The notes: a model not told the origin generated them from the sequence alone. Counted from the first letter of the stretch, positions 1 to 7,053 are shown. The stretch: 16,218 nucleotides of DNA from CALVUP01 sp964422195 (GCA_964422195.1 CAYRAF010000027.1:1-16218), one strand, 5' to 3'. Translations and numbers: made by a program.

Positions 1-323
1 CTGCTCAACCACCACTTTTTGTTATAAAACATGGAAAAACAATTAAATATGTTTTGAATGAGGCTGATAGAGATGAATATTTACAAACATTATCTCCAAA
101 TACAAAGTATGATATTATGCGTATGAAAGGTTTAGGAGAAATGGATGCTGAAGAATTAAACGAGACAACAATGGATATAGAAAAACGTGTTTTAAGACAA
201 ATTACAGTAGAAGATGCAATGACTGCGGATGATACTTTTTCTAAATTAATGGGTGATGAAGTAGAGCCAAGAAGAAAGTTTATTGAAGAAAACGCAGTTT
301 ATGTAGAAAATTTGGATGTTTAG
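1..323 (+). CDS. gyrB: DNA gyrase subunit B, C-terminal fragment (5' end outside window)
   Basis: ATPase subunit of DNA gyrase, which with GyrA introduces negative supercoils using ATP. Only the last ~106 codons are present; the reading frame enters from the left edge (first full codon at base 3) with no start here. The visible part is the end of the Toprim/tail region: it begins AQPPLF, carries KGLGEM followed by ETTMD, then EDAM and MGDEVEPRR with FIEENA, and ends NLDV. These are characteristic of the GyrB rather than the ParE C-terminus. The TAG stop overlaps the GGAGG that serves gyrA nine bases downstream, so the two subunits are surely co-transcribed, as in the usual gyrB-gyrA pair near the origin. 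Confidence 0.97.
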   Translation, partial: AQPPLFVIKHGKTIKYVLNEADRDEYLQTLSPNTKYDIMRMKGLGEMDAEELNETTMDIEKRVLRQITVEDAMTADDTFSKLMGDEVEPRRKFIEENAVYVENLDV

Positions 324-332
324 GAGGTAATT

Positions 333-2789
333 ATGGACAGATTAGAAAAAAATAACATAGTAAAGGAAGTAAGAGATTCTTTTCTTGAATATTCAATGAG
401 TGTAATTGTTGCAAGAGCATTACCTGATTTACGTGACGGATTAAAACCAGTTCATAGAAGAATTTTATATTCAATGTATGAATCAGGATATACCCCTGAT
501 AAACCTCATAAAAAAAGTGCTAGAATTGTCGGTGACGTTATGGGTAAATATCATCCACATGGTGATTCTTCTATATATGAAGCTATGGTTAGAATGGCTC
601 AAGATTTTTCATATCGTTACATGTTGGTAGATGGTCATGGTAATTTTGGTAATATTGAGGGTTATGGTGCTGCAGCAATGCGTTATACAGAATCTAGACT
701 TTCTAAAATATCATTAGAATTACTTAGAAATATTAATAAAGATACAGTTAATTTTTTACCAAATTTTGATGAATCAGAAAAGGAACCAGAAATTTTACCA
801 TCACGTTTTCCTAATATATTAGTAAATGGAACAATGGGTATTGCTGTTGGTATGGCTACAAATATTCCGCCACATAATTTAAATGAAGTAATAGATGGAT
901 GTGTAGCTTATATAGATAATCCTGAAATAGAACTTGATGAATTAATGCAATATATAAAAGGTCCTGATTTTCCAACAGGTGGTATAATTCTTGGAAATAG
1001 TGGAATTAGAAAAGCTTATGAAACTGGTAGAGGTTCAATAACAATAAGAAGCAGGGCAACAATAGAAGAAAAAAATGGAAGAAATTATATTATTGTTGAT
1101 GAAGTTCCATATGGAGTTAATACTTTAGAATTAAAAAATAAAGTAGCTGAGTTAGTTCATAATAAAGTTATTGATGGTATTACAGATTATCATACAGATT
1201 TAAAAGATGGTGTAAAAATAACTATTACATTAAAGAAAGATGCTAATGCACAAGTAGTACTTAATAATTTATATAAACACACAGCTTTTCAAACAAACTA
1301 TGGAATAATATTCTTAATGTTAGATCAAGGAGTTCCTAAGACACTTGGTTTAAAAGATATTATTTCAAAATATATTGAATTTCAAAAGGAAATTATTATT
1401 AGGAGAACTCGTTTTGATTTAGATAAAGATGAAAAAAGAGCACATATTCTAGAAGGTTTAAAAATAGCACTTGATCATATTGATGAAATAGTAGCTTTAA
1501 TTCGTGCATCTAAAAGCGATCAAGAAGCGTTAACTGGATTAATGGGCAAATTTAAGCTAACTGAAGCTCAAGGACAAGCAATTTTAGAAATGAAATTACG
1601 TAGATTAACGGGATTAGAGCGCGATAAAATCGAAAATGAACTTACTGAACTATTAAAGGAAATTGAAGAGTTAAGAGCTATACTTGCAAGTGAAGCAAAA
1701 GTATTAGAAATAATAAAAAATGAAATGCTTGATATTAAAAATCGTTATGGTGATGAAAGAAAAACAAGTATTGATATGACAGCAATCGATTATATAGAAG
1801 ACGAGTCACTAATACCAAATGAAGACATTATTGTTACATTAACAAATAAAGGGTATATAAAAAGATTAAAAAATGATACTTATAAAGTACAAAATAGAGG
1901 AGGCGTTGGTGTTAAAGGAATGTCAACAAATGAGGAGGATTTTGTTGAACATTTAATATCGATGAAATCACATGACTACTTATTATTCTTCTCTAATAAA
2001 GGTAGGGTTTATCGAATAAAAGGTTATGAAGTTCCAGAATATAGTAGACAATCTAAAGGATTACCAATTATAAATCTATTACCATTAGAAAAAGAAGAGA
2101 ACATTAGTTCGATAATAGGATTATCTAGAGATAACGAAGAAAATAAATATTTGGTATTTATTACCAAATTTGGACTTGTGAAGAGAACATTATTAACTGA
2201 GTTTGATCGAATTAGAAAATCGGGCAAAATCGCTATCACACTAAAAGAAGATGATGAATTAATTAGTGTTCGTTCTACAACAGGAGATAATAAGATTATT
2301 ATAGGGGCAGAAAATGGAAGACTTGTGAGATTCAATGAATCAGAAATTAGAGTTATGGGTAGAACTGCTTCTGGTGTAAAAGGAATTGATGTTTCAGGTG
2401 TTAATGTTATCGGTGGGGAAGTAGTAAAAGCTGAAAGTAATATTTTGATTGTTACTGAAAACGGATATGGAAAACAAACACATGTAGATGAATATAGATT
2501 AACTCATAGAGGTAGTAAGGGTGTTAAAGCGCTTAACATTACCGAAAAGAACGGAATGATGGTTGCGTTAAAATGCGTTGATATTGATAAAAATTATGAT
2601 ATTATGATAATTACAGATAGTGGAATTATTATTAAAATGCCTTTAAATCAAATTTCAACATTAAGAAGAGCTACACAAGGGGTTCGATTAATAAACTTAA
2701 AAGATAAGCAAAAAGTATCAACGGTAGCTATTGTAGACAAAGATGAAAGTGAATCAAATATAATTAATGAAGAAGAAGTAGAAAAATAA
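333..2789 (+). CDS. gyrA: DNA gyrase subunit A
   Basis: Breakage-reunion subunit of DNA gyrase. The protein has 818 residues, close to the ~820 of Bacillus GyrA. The catalytic tyrosine is Tyr118 in AAMRYTE. The quinolone-determining region (HPHGDSSIYE) keeps Ser79 and Glu83, equivalent to E. coli Ser83 and Asp87, so no classic resistance change is seen. The N-terminal part holds winged-helix and tower domains; the coiled coil contains ALDHIDEIVALIR and the LTGLERDKIE helix. The C-terminal beta-pinwheel (about 490-800) carries the GyrA-box at residues 520-526, which reads QNRGGVG instead of QRRGGKG or QKRGGKG. The start is fixed by TAGGAGG six bases upstream. Assignment to GyrA rather than ParC rests on the adjacent gyrB, the length and the full pinwheel. 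The acidic tail (NEEEVEK) is typical. Confidence 0.98.
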   Translation: MDRLEKNNIVKEVRDSFLEYSMSVIVARALPDLRDGLKPVHRRILYSMYESGYTPDKPHKKSARIVGDVMGKYHPHGDSSIYEAMVRMAQDFSYRYMLVDGHGNFGNIEGYGAAAMRYTESRLSKISLELLRNINKDTVNFLPNFDESEKEPEILPSRFPNILVNGTMGIAVGMATNIPPHNLNEVIDGCVAYIDNPEIELDELMQYIKGPDFPTGGIILGNSGIRKAYETGRGSITIRSRATIEEKNGRNYIIVDEVPYGVNTLELKNKVAELVHNKVIDGITDYHTDLKDGVKITITLKKDANAQVVLNNLYKHTAFQTNYGIIFLMLDQGVPKTLGLKDIISKYIEFQKEIIIRRTRFDLDKDEKRAHILEGLKIALDHIDEIVALIRASKSDQEALTGLMGKFKLTEAQGQAILEMKLRRLTGLERDKIENELTELLKEIEELRAILASEAKVLEIIKNEMLDIKNRYGDERKTSIDMTAIDYIEDESLIPNEDIIVTLTNKGYIKRLKNDTYKVQNRGGVGVKGMSTNEEDFVEHLISMKSHDYLLFFSNKGRVYRIKGYEVPEYSRQSKGLPIINLLPLEKEENISSIIGLSRDNEENKYLVFITKFGLVKRTLLTEFDRIRKSGKIAITLKEDDELISVRSTTGDNKIIIGAENGRLVRFNESEIRVMGRTASGVKGIDVSGVNVIGGEVVKAESNILIVTENGYGKQTHVDEYRLTHRGSKGVKALNITEKNGMMVALKCVDIDKNYDIMIITDSGIIIKMPLNQISTLRRATQGVRLINLKDKQKVSTVAIVDKDESESNIINEEEVEK

Positions 2790-2802
2790 TCTACTTCTTT
2801 TT
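2773..2802 (+). terminator. Intrinsic terminator of gyrBA, overlapping the gyrA stop
   Basis: A perfect 10-bp inverted repeat, AAGAAGTAGA at 2773-2782 and TCTACTTCTT at 2790-2799, is followed by more T. The seven-base loop contains the gyrA TAA stop, so the stem forms from the last codons of gyrA. It separates gyrBA from the parS/ffs region. Confidence 0.85.
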
Positions 2803-2803
2803 A

Positions 2804-2819
2804 TGTTTCACGTGAAACA
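2804..2819. promoter_or_regulatory. parS centromere site 1 (ParB/Spo0J binding)
   Basis: The 16-bp palindrome TGTTTCACGTGAAACA is identical to the established bacterial parS consensus (TGTTNCACGTGAAACA). ParB loads here as a CTP-dependent clamp, spreads, and recruits SMC-condensin for origin segregation. It lies two bases past the gyrA terminator, in an origin-proximal neighbourhood where parS sites are expected. Confidence 0.95.
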
Positions 2820-2823
2820 TAAT

Positions 2824-2841
2824 TTATTTCCCGGGAAATAA
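2824..2841. promoter_or_regulatory. Noc-binding site 1 (NBS)
   Basis: The 18-bp perfect palindrome TTATTTCCCGGGAAATAA contains the known B. subtilis Noc-binding consensus ATTTCCCGGGAAAT. Noc is a ParB paralogue that spreads from NBS, binds the membrane and blocks division over the nucleoid. The site lies between two parS sites; centre-to-centre distances are about 21 bp to the left one and 26 bp to the right one. An identical 18-mer recurs at 3418-3435. Confidence 0.9.
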
Positions 2842-2850
2842 CTGTAAGGA

Positions 2851-2866
2851 TGTTTCACGTGAAACA
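2851..2866. promoter_or_regulatory. parS centromere site 2 (ParB/Spo0J binding)
   Basis: A second perfect TGTTTCACGTGAAACA, 47 bp from the first. It ends 11 bp before the -35 hexamer of the ffs promoter, so bound or spreading ParB could affect that promoter. Confidence 0.95.
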
Positions 2867-2877
2867 TTACAAATTAC

Positions 2878-2904
2878 TTGAAAAAAAATAATAAATATTA
2901 TAAT
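2878..2904 (+). promoter_or_regulatory. Sigma-A-type promoter of ffs
   Basis: TTGAAA (2878-2883) and a perfect TATAAT (2899-2904) are separated by 15 bp, slightly short, through an A/T-only spacer. The predicted start, about seven bases past the -10 element, coincides with the 5' strand of the SRP RNA closing stem. Confidence 0.75.
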
Positions 2905-2910
2905 ATAGTT

Positions 2911-2993
2911 TTGACGCAATAAAAATTGTTAGAACCAGGTCAGGACTGGAAAGTAGCAGCCTTAATAATTAATTTTTATGTGCGTCATTTTTT
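2911..2993 (+). ncRNA. ffs: Signal recognition particle RNA, small (4.5S-like) form
   Basis: Scaffold RNA of the SRP, which with Ffh targets nascent membrane proteins. The conserved helix-8 domain is visible: GGTCAGGACTGGAAAGTAGC, with GGAA tetraloop at 2948-2951 closed by CU/AG and the asymmetric loop (CAGGA opposite AGCAG). The ends pair extensively: TGACGCA (2912-2918) with TGCGTCA (2981-2987), and ATAAAAATT (2919-2927) with AATTTTTAT (2971-2979), leaving one bulged G. The closing stem runs into six T, so it doubles as the terminator. It is about 80 nt long and has no Alu domain, unlike the ~270-nt scRNA of B. subtilis. The exact 3' end is inferred from the T run. Confidence 0.93.
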
Positions 2994-3005
2994 ATGGGTG
3001 ATATT

Positions 3006-3416
3006 ATGAAAAAACATAAATATATGGAAATTGCATTCAAAGAAGCTTTAAAAGCAAAAAAAATAGATGAGGTACCAGTTGGTGCAATCATTATTGATAA
3101 TAAAGGAAAAATTATTGGAAAAGGATATAATAAAAAAGAAAAAAAACATAATCCTATAAACCACGCGGAAATAATTGCAATTCTTAAAGCAACAAAAAAG
3201 AAAAAGGACTGGAGATTAAATGACTGCACTTTGTATACAACTCTAGAACCTTGCGAAATGTGTGAATCGGTAATAAAGACAGTGAGAATAAAAAATGTAT
3301 ATTATTCATTAAAAAGAATAAATGAAACAAAACAAATGTTCGAATATAAAAAAGAACAAATTGTCATAAAAAAATATGAAAATATCATATCTGATTTTTT
3401 TAAGAAAAAAAGATAA
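3006..3416 (+). CDS. tadA: tRNA-specific adenosine deaminase TadA
   Basis: Deaminates A34 to inosine in the anticodon of tRNA-Arg(ACG), allowing decoding of CGU/CGC/CGA. The protein has 136 residues, shorter than the usual 150-165 because the C-terminal helix region is abbreviated. The zinc-dependent deaminase signature is complete: His53-Ala-Glu55 (zinc ligand and proton shuttle) and Pro82-Cys83-Glu-Met-Cys86. I chose ATG 3006, not the upstream ATG at 2994, because GGTGAT at 2997-3002 is the ribosome binding site used by many genes here and would lie inside the longer frame. Translation starts only 12 bases after the ffs T run, so tadA mRNA must come from read-through of ffs or from an unseen promoter. 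tadA next to ffs and dnaX is also found in Bacillus, although there ffs lies after tadA. Confidence 0.95.
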   Translation: MKKHKYMEIAFKEALKAKKIDEVPVGAIIIDNKGKIIGKGYNKKEKKHNPINHAEIIAILKATKKKKDWRLNDCTLYTTLEPCEMCESVIKTVRIKNVYYSLKRINETKQMFEYKKEQIVIKKYENIISDFFKKKR

Positions 3417-3417
3417 A

Positions 3418-3435
3418 TTATTTCCCGGGAAATAA
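3418..3435. promoter_or_regulatory. Noc-binding site 2 (NBS)
   Basis: TTATTTCCCGGGAAATAA, identical in all 18 bases to the copy at 2824-2841. It begins one base after the tadA stop and ends 12 bp before the -35 element of the dnaX promoter. No parS accompanies this copy. Confidence 0.9.
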
Positions 3436-3447
3436 ACTTATAAATGT

Positions 3448-3476
3448 TTTACATAAAAAATTAAAAATGATATAAT
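3448..3476 (+). promoter_or_regulatory. Sigma-A-type promoter of the dnaX operon
   Basis: TTTACA (3448-3453), a 17-bp spacer and a perfect TATAAT (3471-3476). It is the only convincing promoter I see before the eleven-gene block that begins with dnaX, and it stands immediately after an NBS. Confidence 0.85.
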
Positions 3477-3507
3477 AAATATGTATTAATTAAATGGGGG
3501 AATTATT

Positions 3508-5124
3508 ATGTATCAGAGTTTATATAGAAAGTATCGACCAAAAACGTTAACTGATGTTGTTGGACAAGATATTGCTGTTAAAATCCTAAAAAATAGTTTA
3601 AATAATAACAAAATAAACCACGCATATTTATTTTCTGGTCCTAGAGGTACAGGTAAGACAACAATGGCTAAAATATATGCAAAATTAGTTAATTGTTTAG
3701 ATTTAAAAGACGGTATAGCATGCGAAAAATGTAAAAACTGTATTGAAATAAACAATAGTACAATGGATGTTATTGAAATTGATGCGGCATCAAATAATGG
3801 AGTTGATGAAATAAGGGAAATTCGTAATAATGTCAGCTTATCATGTTCAACTTTAAATTATAAAATTTATATAATAGATGAAGTTCATATGTTAACAATT
3901 GGTGCTTTTAATGCACTTTTAAAAACTTTAGAGGAACCTCCAGAACATATAATTTTTATTTTAGCTACTACTGATATACAAAAAGTTCCCACAACTATTA
4001 TTTCTAGATGTCAATGTATTAATTTTGAAAGTATTTCTGAAAAAAATATAATGAATAGATTGAAGTATATAGCTTCTGAGGAAAAAGTTAAAATAGATGA
4101 TGAAGTTCTATTAAAAATTTCTGAAATATCAAATGGTGGATTGAGAGATGCTATAGGTAATTTAGAAAAGTTAGTTGCTGCAGCAGAAAATAATATAGAT
4201 ATTAAGAAATTTAATGAAGTTTTTGGTTTTGTTGATGATTTAGAACTAGTCGAGTTTTATAATAGTTTGCTGGATGCAAATATTGATAATATTTTATCTA
4301 TATCACAAAAAATATATGAGAATGGAAAAAATTATGTTATCTTTACTAATGAACTGATTGAATATATAAGAAAACAGTTAAAAGAATATTATTCAACAAA
4401 CAATAATAAAACAATTTTATGCGATTTGATAATTGAACTAAATAAATTATGTAGTGATTTAAAATCAACAGATAGTATAAAAGCTTTATTTGAAGCAAAT
4501 ATAATAAAATTTGTTATAACTAAGATCAAAAATACAAATGAGCTTATTGACTCGTTGGTTGAGAATAATATACCAACAACGAATAGAAAACAGAATATAA
4601 TACAAGATGAAATAAAAGAAAATAATATAGATGACAAAAATAACGAAAATTTAAATGATGATAATATTATTGTTAGAAATAATAGTATTATTCTTAATAA
4701 CGTTTTTGCTTTAGCAAATAAGAGCGATTTAATAGATATAAAGGAAAAATGGAAAAAACTTAATGATTATTTATTGGATAAAAAAATTGGTTCTATTGCT
4801 TGTTTTTTAGCAGATGGAAATATCAGAGCGTGCGGAAAAAACAATTTAATTATTAGTTATGAATATGATGCAATGGTTAATAAAGGTTTAGAAACATATG
4901 ATGAATTAATAGCTACCCTAAACAATCTTTTTAATGAAAAATATAATATTTCATTTATAACTGATGATAATTGGAACCAAGAAAAGAAAAAATATATTGA
5001 GAATAAACAAAAGAACAAAAAATATGAATTAAAAGAATTAGAAAAAGAAACAAAACAAATTCAAAAAAAAGAAATTGATAAAGCAAGTGATTTATTTGGA
5101 GAAGATATTGTTGAAATTAGATAG
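3508..5124 (+). CDS. dnaX: DNA polymerase III subunits tau/gamma (clamp-loader ATPase)
   Basis: ATPase of the clamp loader that opens the beta clamp and, as tau, couples polymerase and helicase. The protein has 538 residues (B. subtilis about 563). It opens with the family signature SLYRKYRPKTL. Walker A is GPRGTGKT (44-51). The zinc module has Cys63, Cys72, Cys75 and Cys78. Walker B is IIDEVHML (122-129), ALLKTLEEPP follows, and SRC (166-168) supplies the sensor/arginine-finger motif. After the collar domain comes an Asn/Asp-rich, low-complexity linker (about 350-395), then a tau-type C-terminal domain with the charged KELEKETKQ region. The start is set by GGGGGA eight bases upstream. I find no E. 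coli-like programmed frameshift cassette for a gamma form; the only long A run near the end would remove about twenty residues. It is the first gene of the long block. Confidence 0.97.
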   Translation: MYQSLYRKYRPKTLTDVVGQDIAVKILKNSLNNNKINHAYLFSGPRGTGKTTMAKIYAKLVNCLDLKDGIACEKCKNCIEINNSTMDVIEIDAASNNGVDEIREIRNNVSLSCSTLNYKIYIIDEVHMLTIGAFNALLKTLEEPPEHIIFILATTDIQKVPTTIISRCQCINFESISEKNIMNRLKYIASEEKVKIDDEVLLKISEISNGGLRDAIGNLEKLVAAAENNIDIKKFNEVFGFVDDLELVEFYNSLLDANIDNILSISQKIYENGKNYVIFTNELIEYIRKQLKEYYSTNNNKTILCDLIIELNKLCSDLKSTDSIKALFEANIIKFVITKIKNTNELIDSLVENNIPTTNRKQNIIQDEIKENNIDDKNNENLNDDNIIVRNNSIILNNVFALANKSDLIDIKEKWKKLNDYLLDKKIGSIACFLADGNIRACGKNNLIISYEYDAMVNKGLETYDELIATLNNLFNEKYNISFITDDNWNQEKKKYIENKQKNKKYELKELEKETKQIQKKEIDKASDLFGEDIVEIR

Positions 5125-5135
5125 GAGGAATATAT

Positions 5136-5432
5136 ATGAATATGCAAGCAATAATGCAACAAGCAAAGAAAATGCAAAATGATATGCTAAAAACAAAAGA
5201 GGAGATAGACAACAGAGTTTTTGAAGCAAGTAGTTCTTTTGTATCAGTAAAAGTTAATGGAAAGAAAGATGTCTTAGAGATTAAGATAGATAATGAATCA
5301 ATTGAATCTGATGAAATTGAAATGTTACAAGATATGTTAGTAGTTGCTTTAAATCAAGCATATAAAAAGGTTGATGAATATACTGATGAAAAGATGGCTA
5401 AATATAATAGTATGATGCCAGGGTTATTTTAA
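5136..5432 (+). CDS. ybaB: YbaB/EbfC family nucleoid-associated protein
   Basis: Small DNA-binding dimer (98 residues) of the YbaB/EbfC family (B. subtilis YaaK), almost always encoded between dnaX and recR. Visible family features are the N-terminal amphipathic helix rich in Met, Gln and Lys (MQAIMQQAKKMQNDM), the central strands with VKVNGKKDVLEIKID, the helix EMLQDMLVVALNQAYKKVDE, and the terminal MPGLF. The precise role is unsettled; binding to DNA and links to RecR-dependent repair are reported for the family. AGGAGG at 5123-5128 overlaps the dnaX stop and fixes the start. The stop overlaps the recR start by one base (TAATG), implying translational coupling. Confidence 0.95.
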   Translation: MNMQAIMQQAKKMQNDMLKTKEEIDNRVFEASSSFVSVKVNGKKDVLEIKIDNESIESDEIEMLQDMLVVALNQAYKKVDEYTDEKMAKYNSMMPGLF

Positions 5433-6025
5433 TGTATCCAAAGAGTTTAAAAAATTTAATTGAATCTTTTAAGTTATTGCCTGGAATTGGAGAAAAAACA
5501 GCTGAAAGATTGGCTTTTTCTGTTTTAGATATGGAAGAAGAAAATGTAGCTTTTTTTTCTGAACAATTAAAAGATGCAAAAAATAATATAAAAAATTGTG
5601 AAATATGTAATTCATTAACTGAGGACAATGTATGTGAGATTTGTAATGATGAAAGTAGAAATGATATATTATGCGTTGTAGAAGATCCTAAAAATGTTTT
5701 TGTTTTTGAGAAAACAGGATTATTTAGAGGAAAATATCATGTTTTAAAAGGATTAATATCGCCATTAGATGGATTAAATCCTGAAGATATAGGTTTAGAT
5801 AAACTGATAGATAGAATAAAAAAGGAAAAATATAAAGAAGTTATAGTTGCTGTAAAACCGAGTATTGAAGGCGAAACTACAGCATTATATATAAAAAGTA
5901 TATTAGAGGATTTGAATATTGTTGTATCAAAAATAGCTAGTGGAGTACCAATGGGTGCTGATATGGAATATATTGATACAATGACTTTAGAAAGAGCATT
6001 GGAAGATAGAAAAAGAATGGAATAA
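5432..6025 (+). CDS. recR: Recombination mediator protein RecR
   Basis: RecFOR-pathway mediator that helps load RecA on gapped DNA. The length of 197 residues is typical. The helix-hairpin-helix is at about 10-30 with LPGIGEKTAERLAF. A four-cysteine zinc finger follows (Cys56, Cys59, Cys68, Cys71). The Toprim domain starts at about 80 with CVVEDPKNV and contains FRGKYHVLKG and the conserved ISPLDG (109-114). The late motif IEGETTALYI and C-terminal TLERALEDR agree with the family. The start shares an A with the ybaB stop, so no separate ribosome binding site is needed. The ybaB-recR pair and the following bofA reproduce the Bacillus order, without yaaL. Confidence 0.97.
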   Translation: MYPKSLKNLIESFKLLPGIGEKTAERLAFSVLDMEEENVAFFSEQLKDAKNNIKNCEICNSLTEDNVCEICNDESRNDILCVVEDPKNVFVFEKTGLFRGKYHVLKGLISPLDGLNPEDIGLDKLIDRIKKEKYKEVIVAVKPSIEGETTALYIKSILEDLNIVVSKIASGVPMGADMEYIDTMTLERALEDRKRME

Positions 6026-6062
6026 TAAATTAAAACTTATCATAGATATTATTGGTGATTCT

Positions 6063-6251
6063 ATGAAATCTTTAATAGCTAATTATTTAAAAAGGATAAT
6101 TTTTGGATTTGTAATTTTATATGGATATAATCTAATTGCTGTTTCATTTAACATGACAATACCAATTAATATATTTACAATACTTTTAATTGGTGTTTTA
6201 GGTGCTCCAGCTTTAGTAGCACTAATAATGTTATTGTTAATAGTTTATTGA
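6063..6251 (+). CDS. bofA: BofA-family pro-sigma-K processing inhibitor
   Basis: Small membrane protein (62 residues) of the BofA family, which in B. subtilis holds the intramembrane protease SpoIVFB inactive in the mother cell during sporulation. Two hydrophobic segments lie at about 12-30 and 35-61, joined by the family signature around IPINIFT and GVLGAP. B. subtilis BofA (87 aa) has an extra N-terminal membrane segment that is missing here. Asn23, Asn36 and Thr39 have exactly the spacing of Asn48, Asn61 and Thr64, which I recall as the residues needed to inhibit SpoIVFB. GGTGAT sits just upstream of ATG 6063. The recR-bofA neighbourhood is conserved in spore-formers. No SpoIVFB or sigma-K gene is visible, so its working role here is inferred. 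Confidence 0.85.
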   Translation: MKSLIANYLKRIIFGFVILYGYNLIAVSFNMTIPINIFTILLIGVLGAPALVALIMLLLIVY

Positions 6252-6261
6252 GGTGTTTAAA

Positions 6262-7053
6262 TTGAATAAGTATGAAAAAAATTATGAAAAATTCGATAAA
6301 TATATGGATAAAATAATTAATGAGGACAAGCTGTCTCATGCTTTTTTAATTGAATGTAGAAACGTAGATAATTATAAGCAATCAATATTAGAAAAAATAA
6401 AAAAAATATTGGAGAAAAATAAAGTTGAAGACATTGATATAGCAAGGCTAGTTGATAATGATAATTATCCAGAATTAAAAATAATAAATCCAATTAACAA
6501 TGTTATAAAAAAAGAACAATTGTTGGAATTGCAGGAAGAATTTAATAAAAAACCGATATATGGTAAGTATATGATTTATATAATAGATGGCGCAGAGTAT
6601 TTTAATAAATCATCTGCTAATACATTATTGAAATTTTTAGAGGATCCTCCTGAAAATATTATTGCTTTTTTGTTGACCAACAATTTGTATAATGTTATTG
6701 ATACAATATCATCTAGATGTCAAAAAATTATTTTAGATGGTAACATAATAAAAAGTTTTAGTGATAATGTTGAGCAGTTTGCTGAAAATTTAGAAAAATA
6801 TAAAGAAAATGCATTTGGTAACATTAATATTGAAATATATTCTATGGATAAAGAACAAATTAATAATTTCTTGAAGGAATTAAAAAGTTATTATATAAGC
6901 AAGTTTAATTTAGAAAACAGTTCTAAAGAACAAATAATAAATATTTCAAAAAAGATAACTATTATTGATGATAGTTTAAAAAAATTAAGATATAATGTAA
7001 ATATAAAATTATTTATAGATCAATTTTTATTATCTATAAGTGAGGTGATATGA
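6262..7053 (+). CDS. holB: DNA polymerase III subunit delta' (HolB)
   Basis: Non-catalytic clamp-loader subunit that acts with DnaX and delta. The family signatures are LSHAFLI (24-30), a degenerate Walker B IIDGAE (107-112), SSANTLLKFLEDPP (117-130) and SRCQ (151-154), the arginine finger. No P-loop is present, as expected for delta'. The zinc-module cysteines found in many homologues are also absent: the first 150 residues contain only one cysteine. I prefer TTG 6262 because GAGGTG at 6250-6255 is then a well-spaced ribosome binding site; an in-frame GTG at 6253 lies inside that site. This gives 263 residues. It follows bofA closely, and its TGA stop overlaps the start region of ricT. Confidence 0.93.
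   Translation: MNKYEKNYEKFDKYMDKIINEDKLSHAFLIECRNVDNYKQSILEKIKKILEKNKVEDIDIARLVDNDNYPELKIINPINNVIKKEQLLELQEEFNKKPIYGKYMIYIIDGAEYFNKSSANTLLKFLEDPPENIIAFLLTNNLYNVIDTISSRCQKIILDGNIIKSFSDNVEQFAENLEKYKENAFGNINIEIYSMDKEQINNFLKELKSYYISKFNLENSSKEQIINISKKITIIDDSLKKLRYNVNIKLFIDQFLLSISEVI

Noticed and set aside
2024..2335. Antisense open frame inside gyrA, and similar antisense frames inside tadA, dnaX, mfd and other genes
   Set aside because: They lie wholly inside well-supported genes, have no family resemblance or ribosome binding site, and reflect the A/T-rich complement of real codons.
333..2789. Topoisomerase IV subunit ParC in place of GyrA, prompted by the degenerate box
   Set aside because: The upstream neighbour is clearly GyrB by its C-terminal sequence, the length and full C-terminal pinwheel fit GyrA, and gyrB-gyrA next to dnaX/recR is origin-region synteny.
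5060..5068. Run of eight A near the end of dnaX as a programmed frameshift for a gamma subunit
   Set aside because: A -1 shift there reaches a stop within a few codons and removes only about twenty residues, unlike the domain-scale truncation in E. coli; no stimulatory hairpin or internal Shine-Dalgarno was seen.
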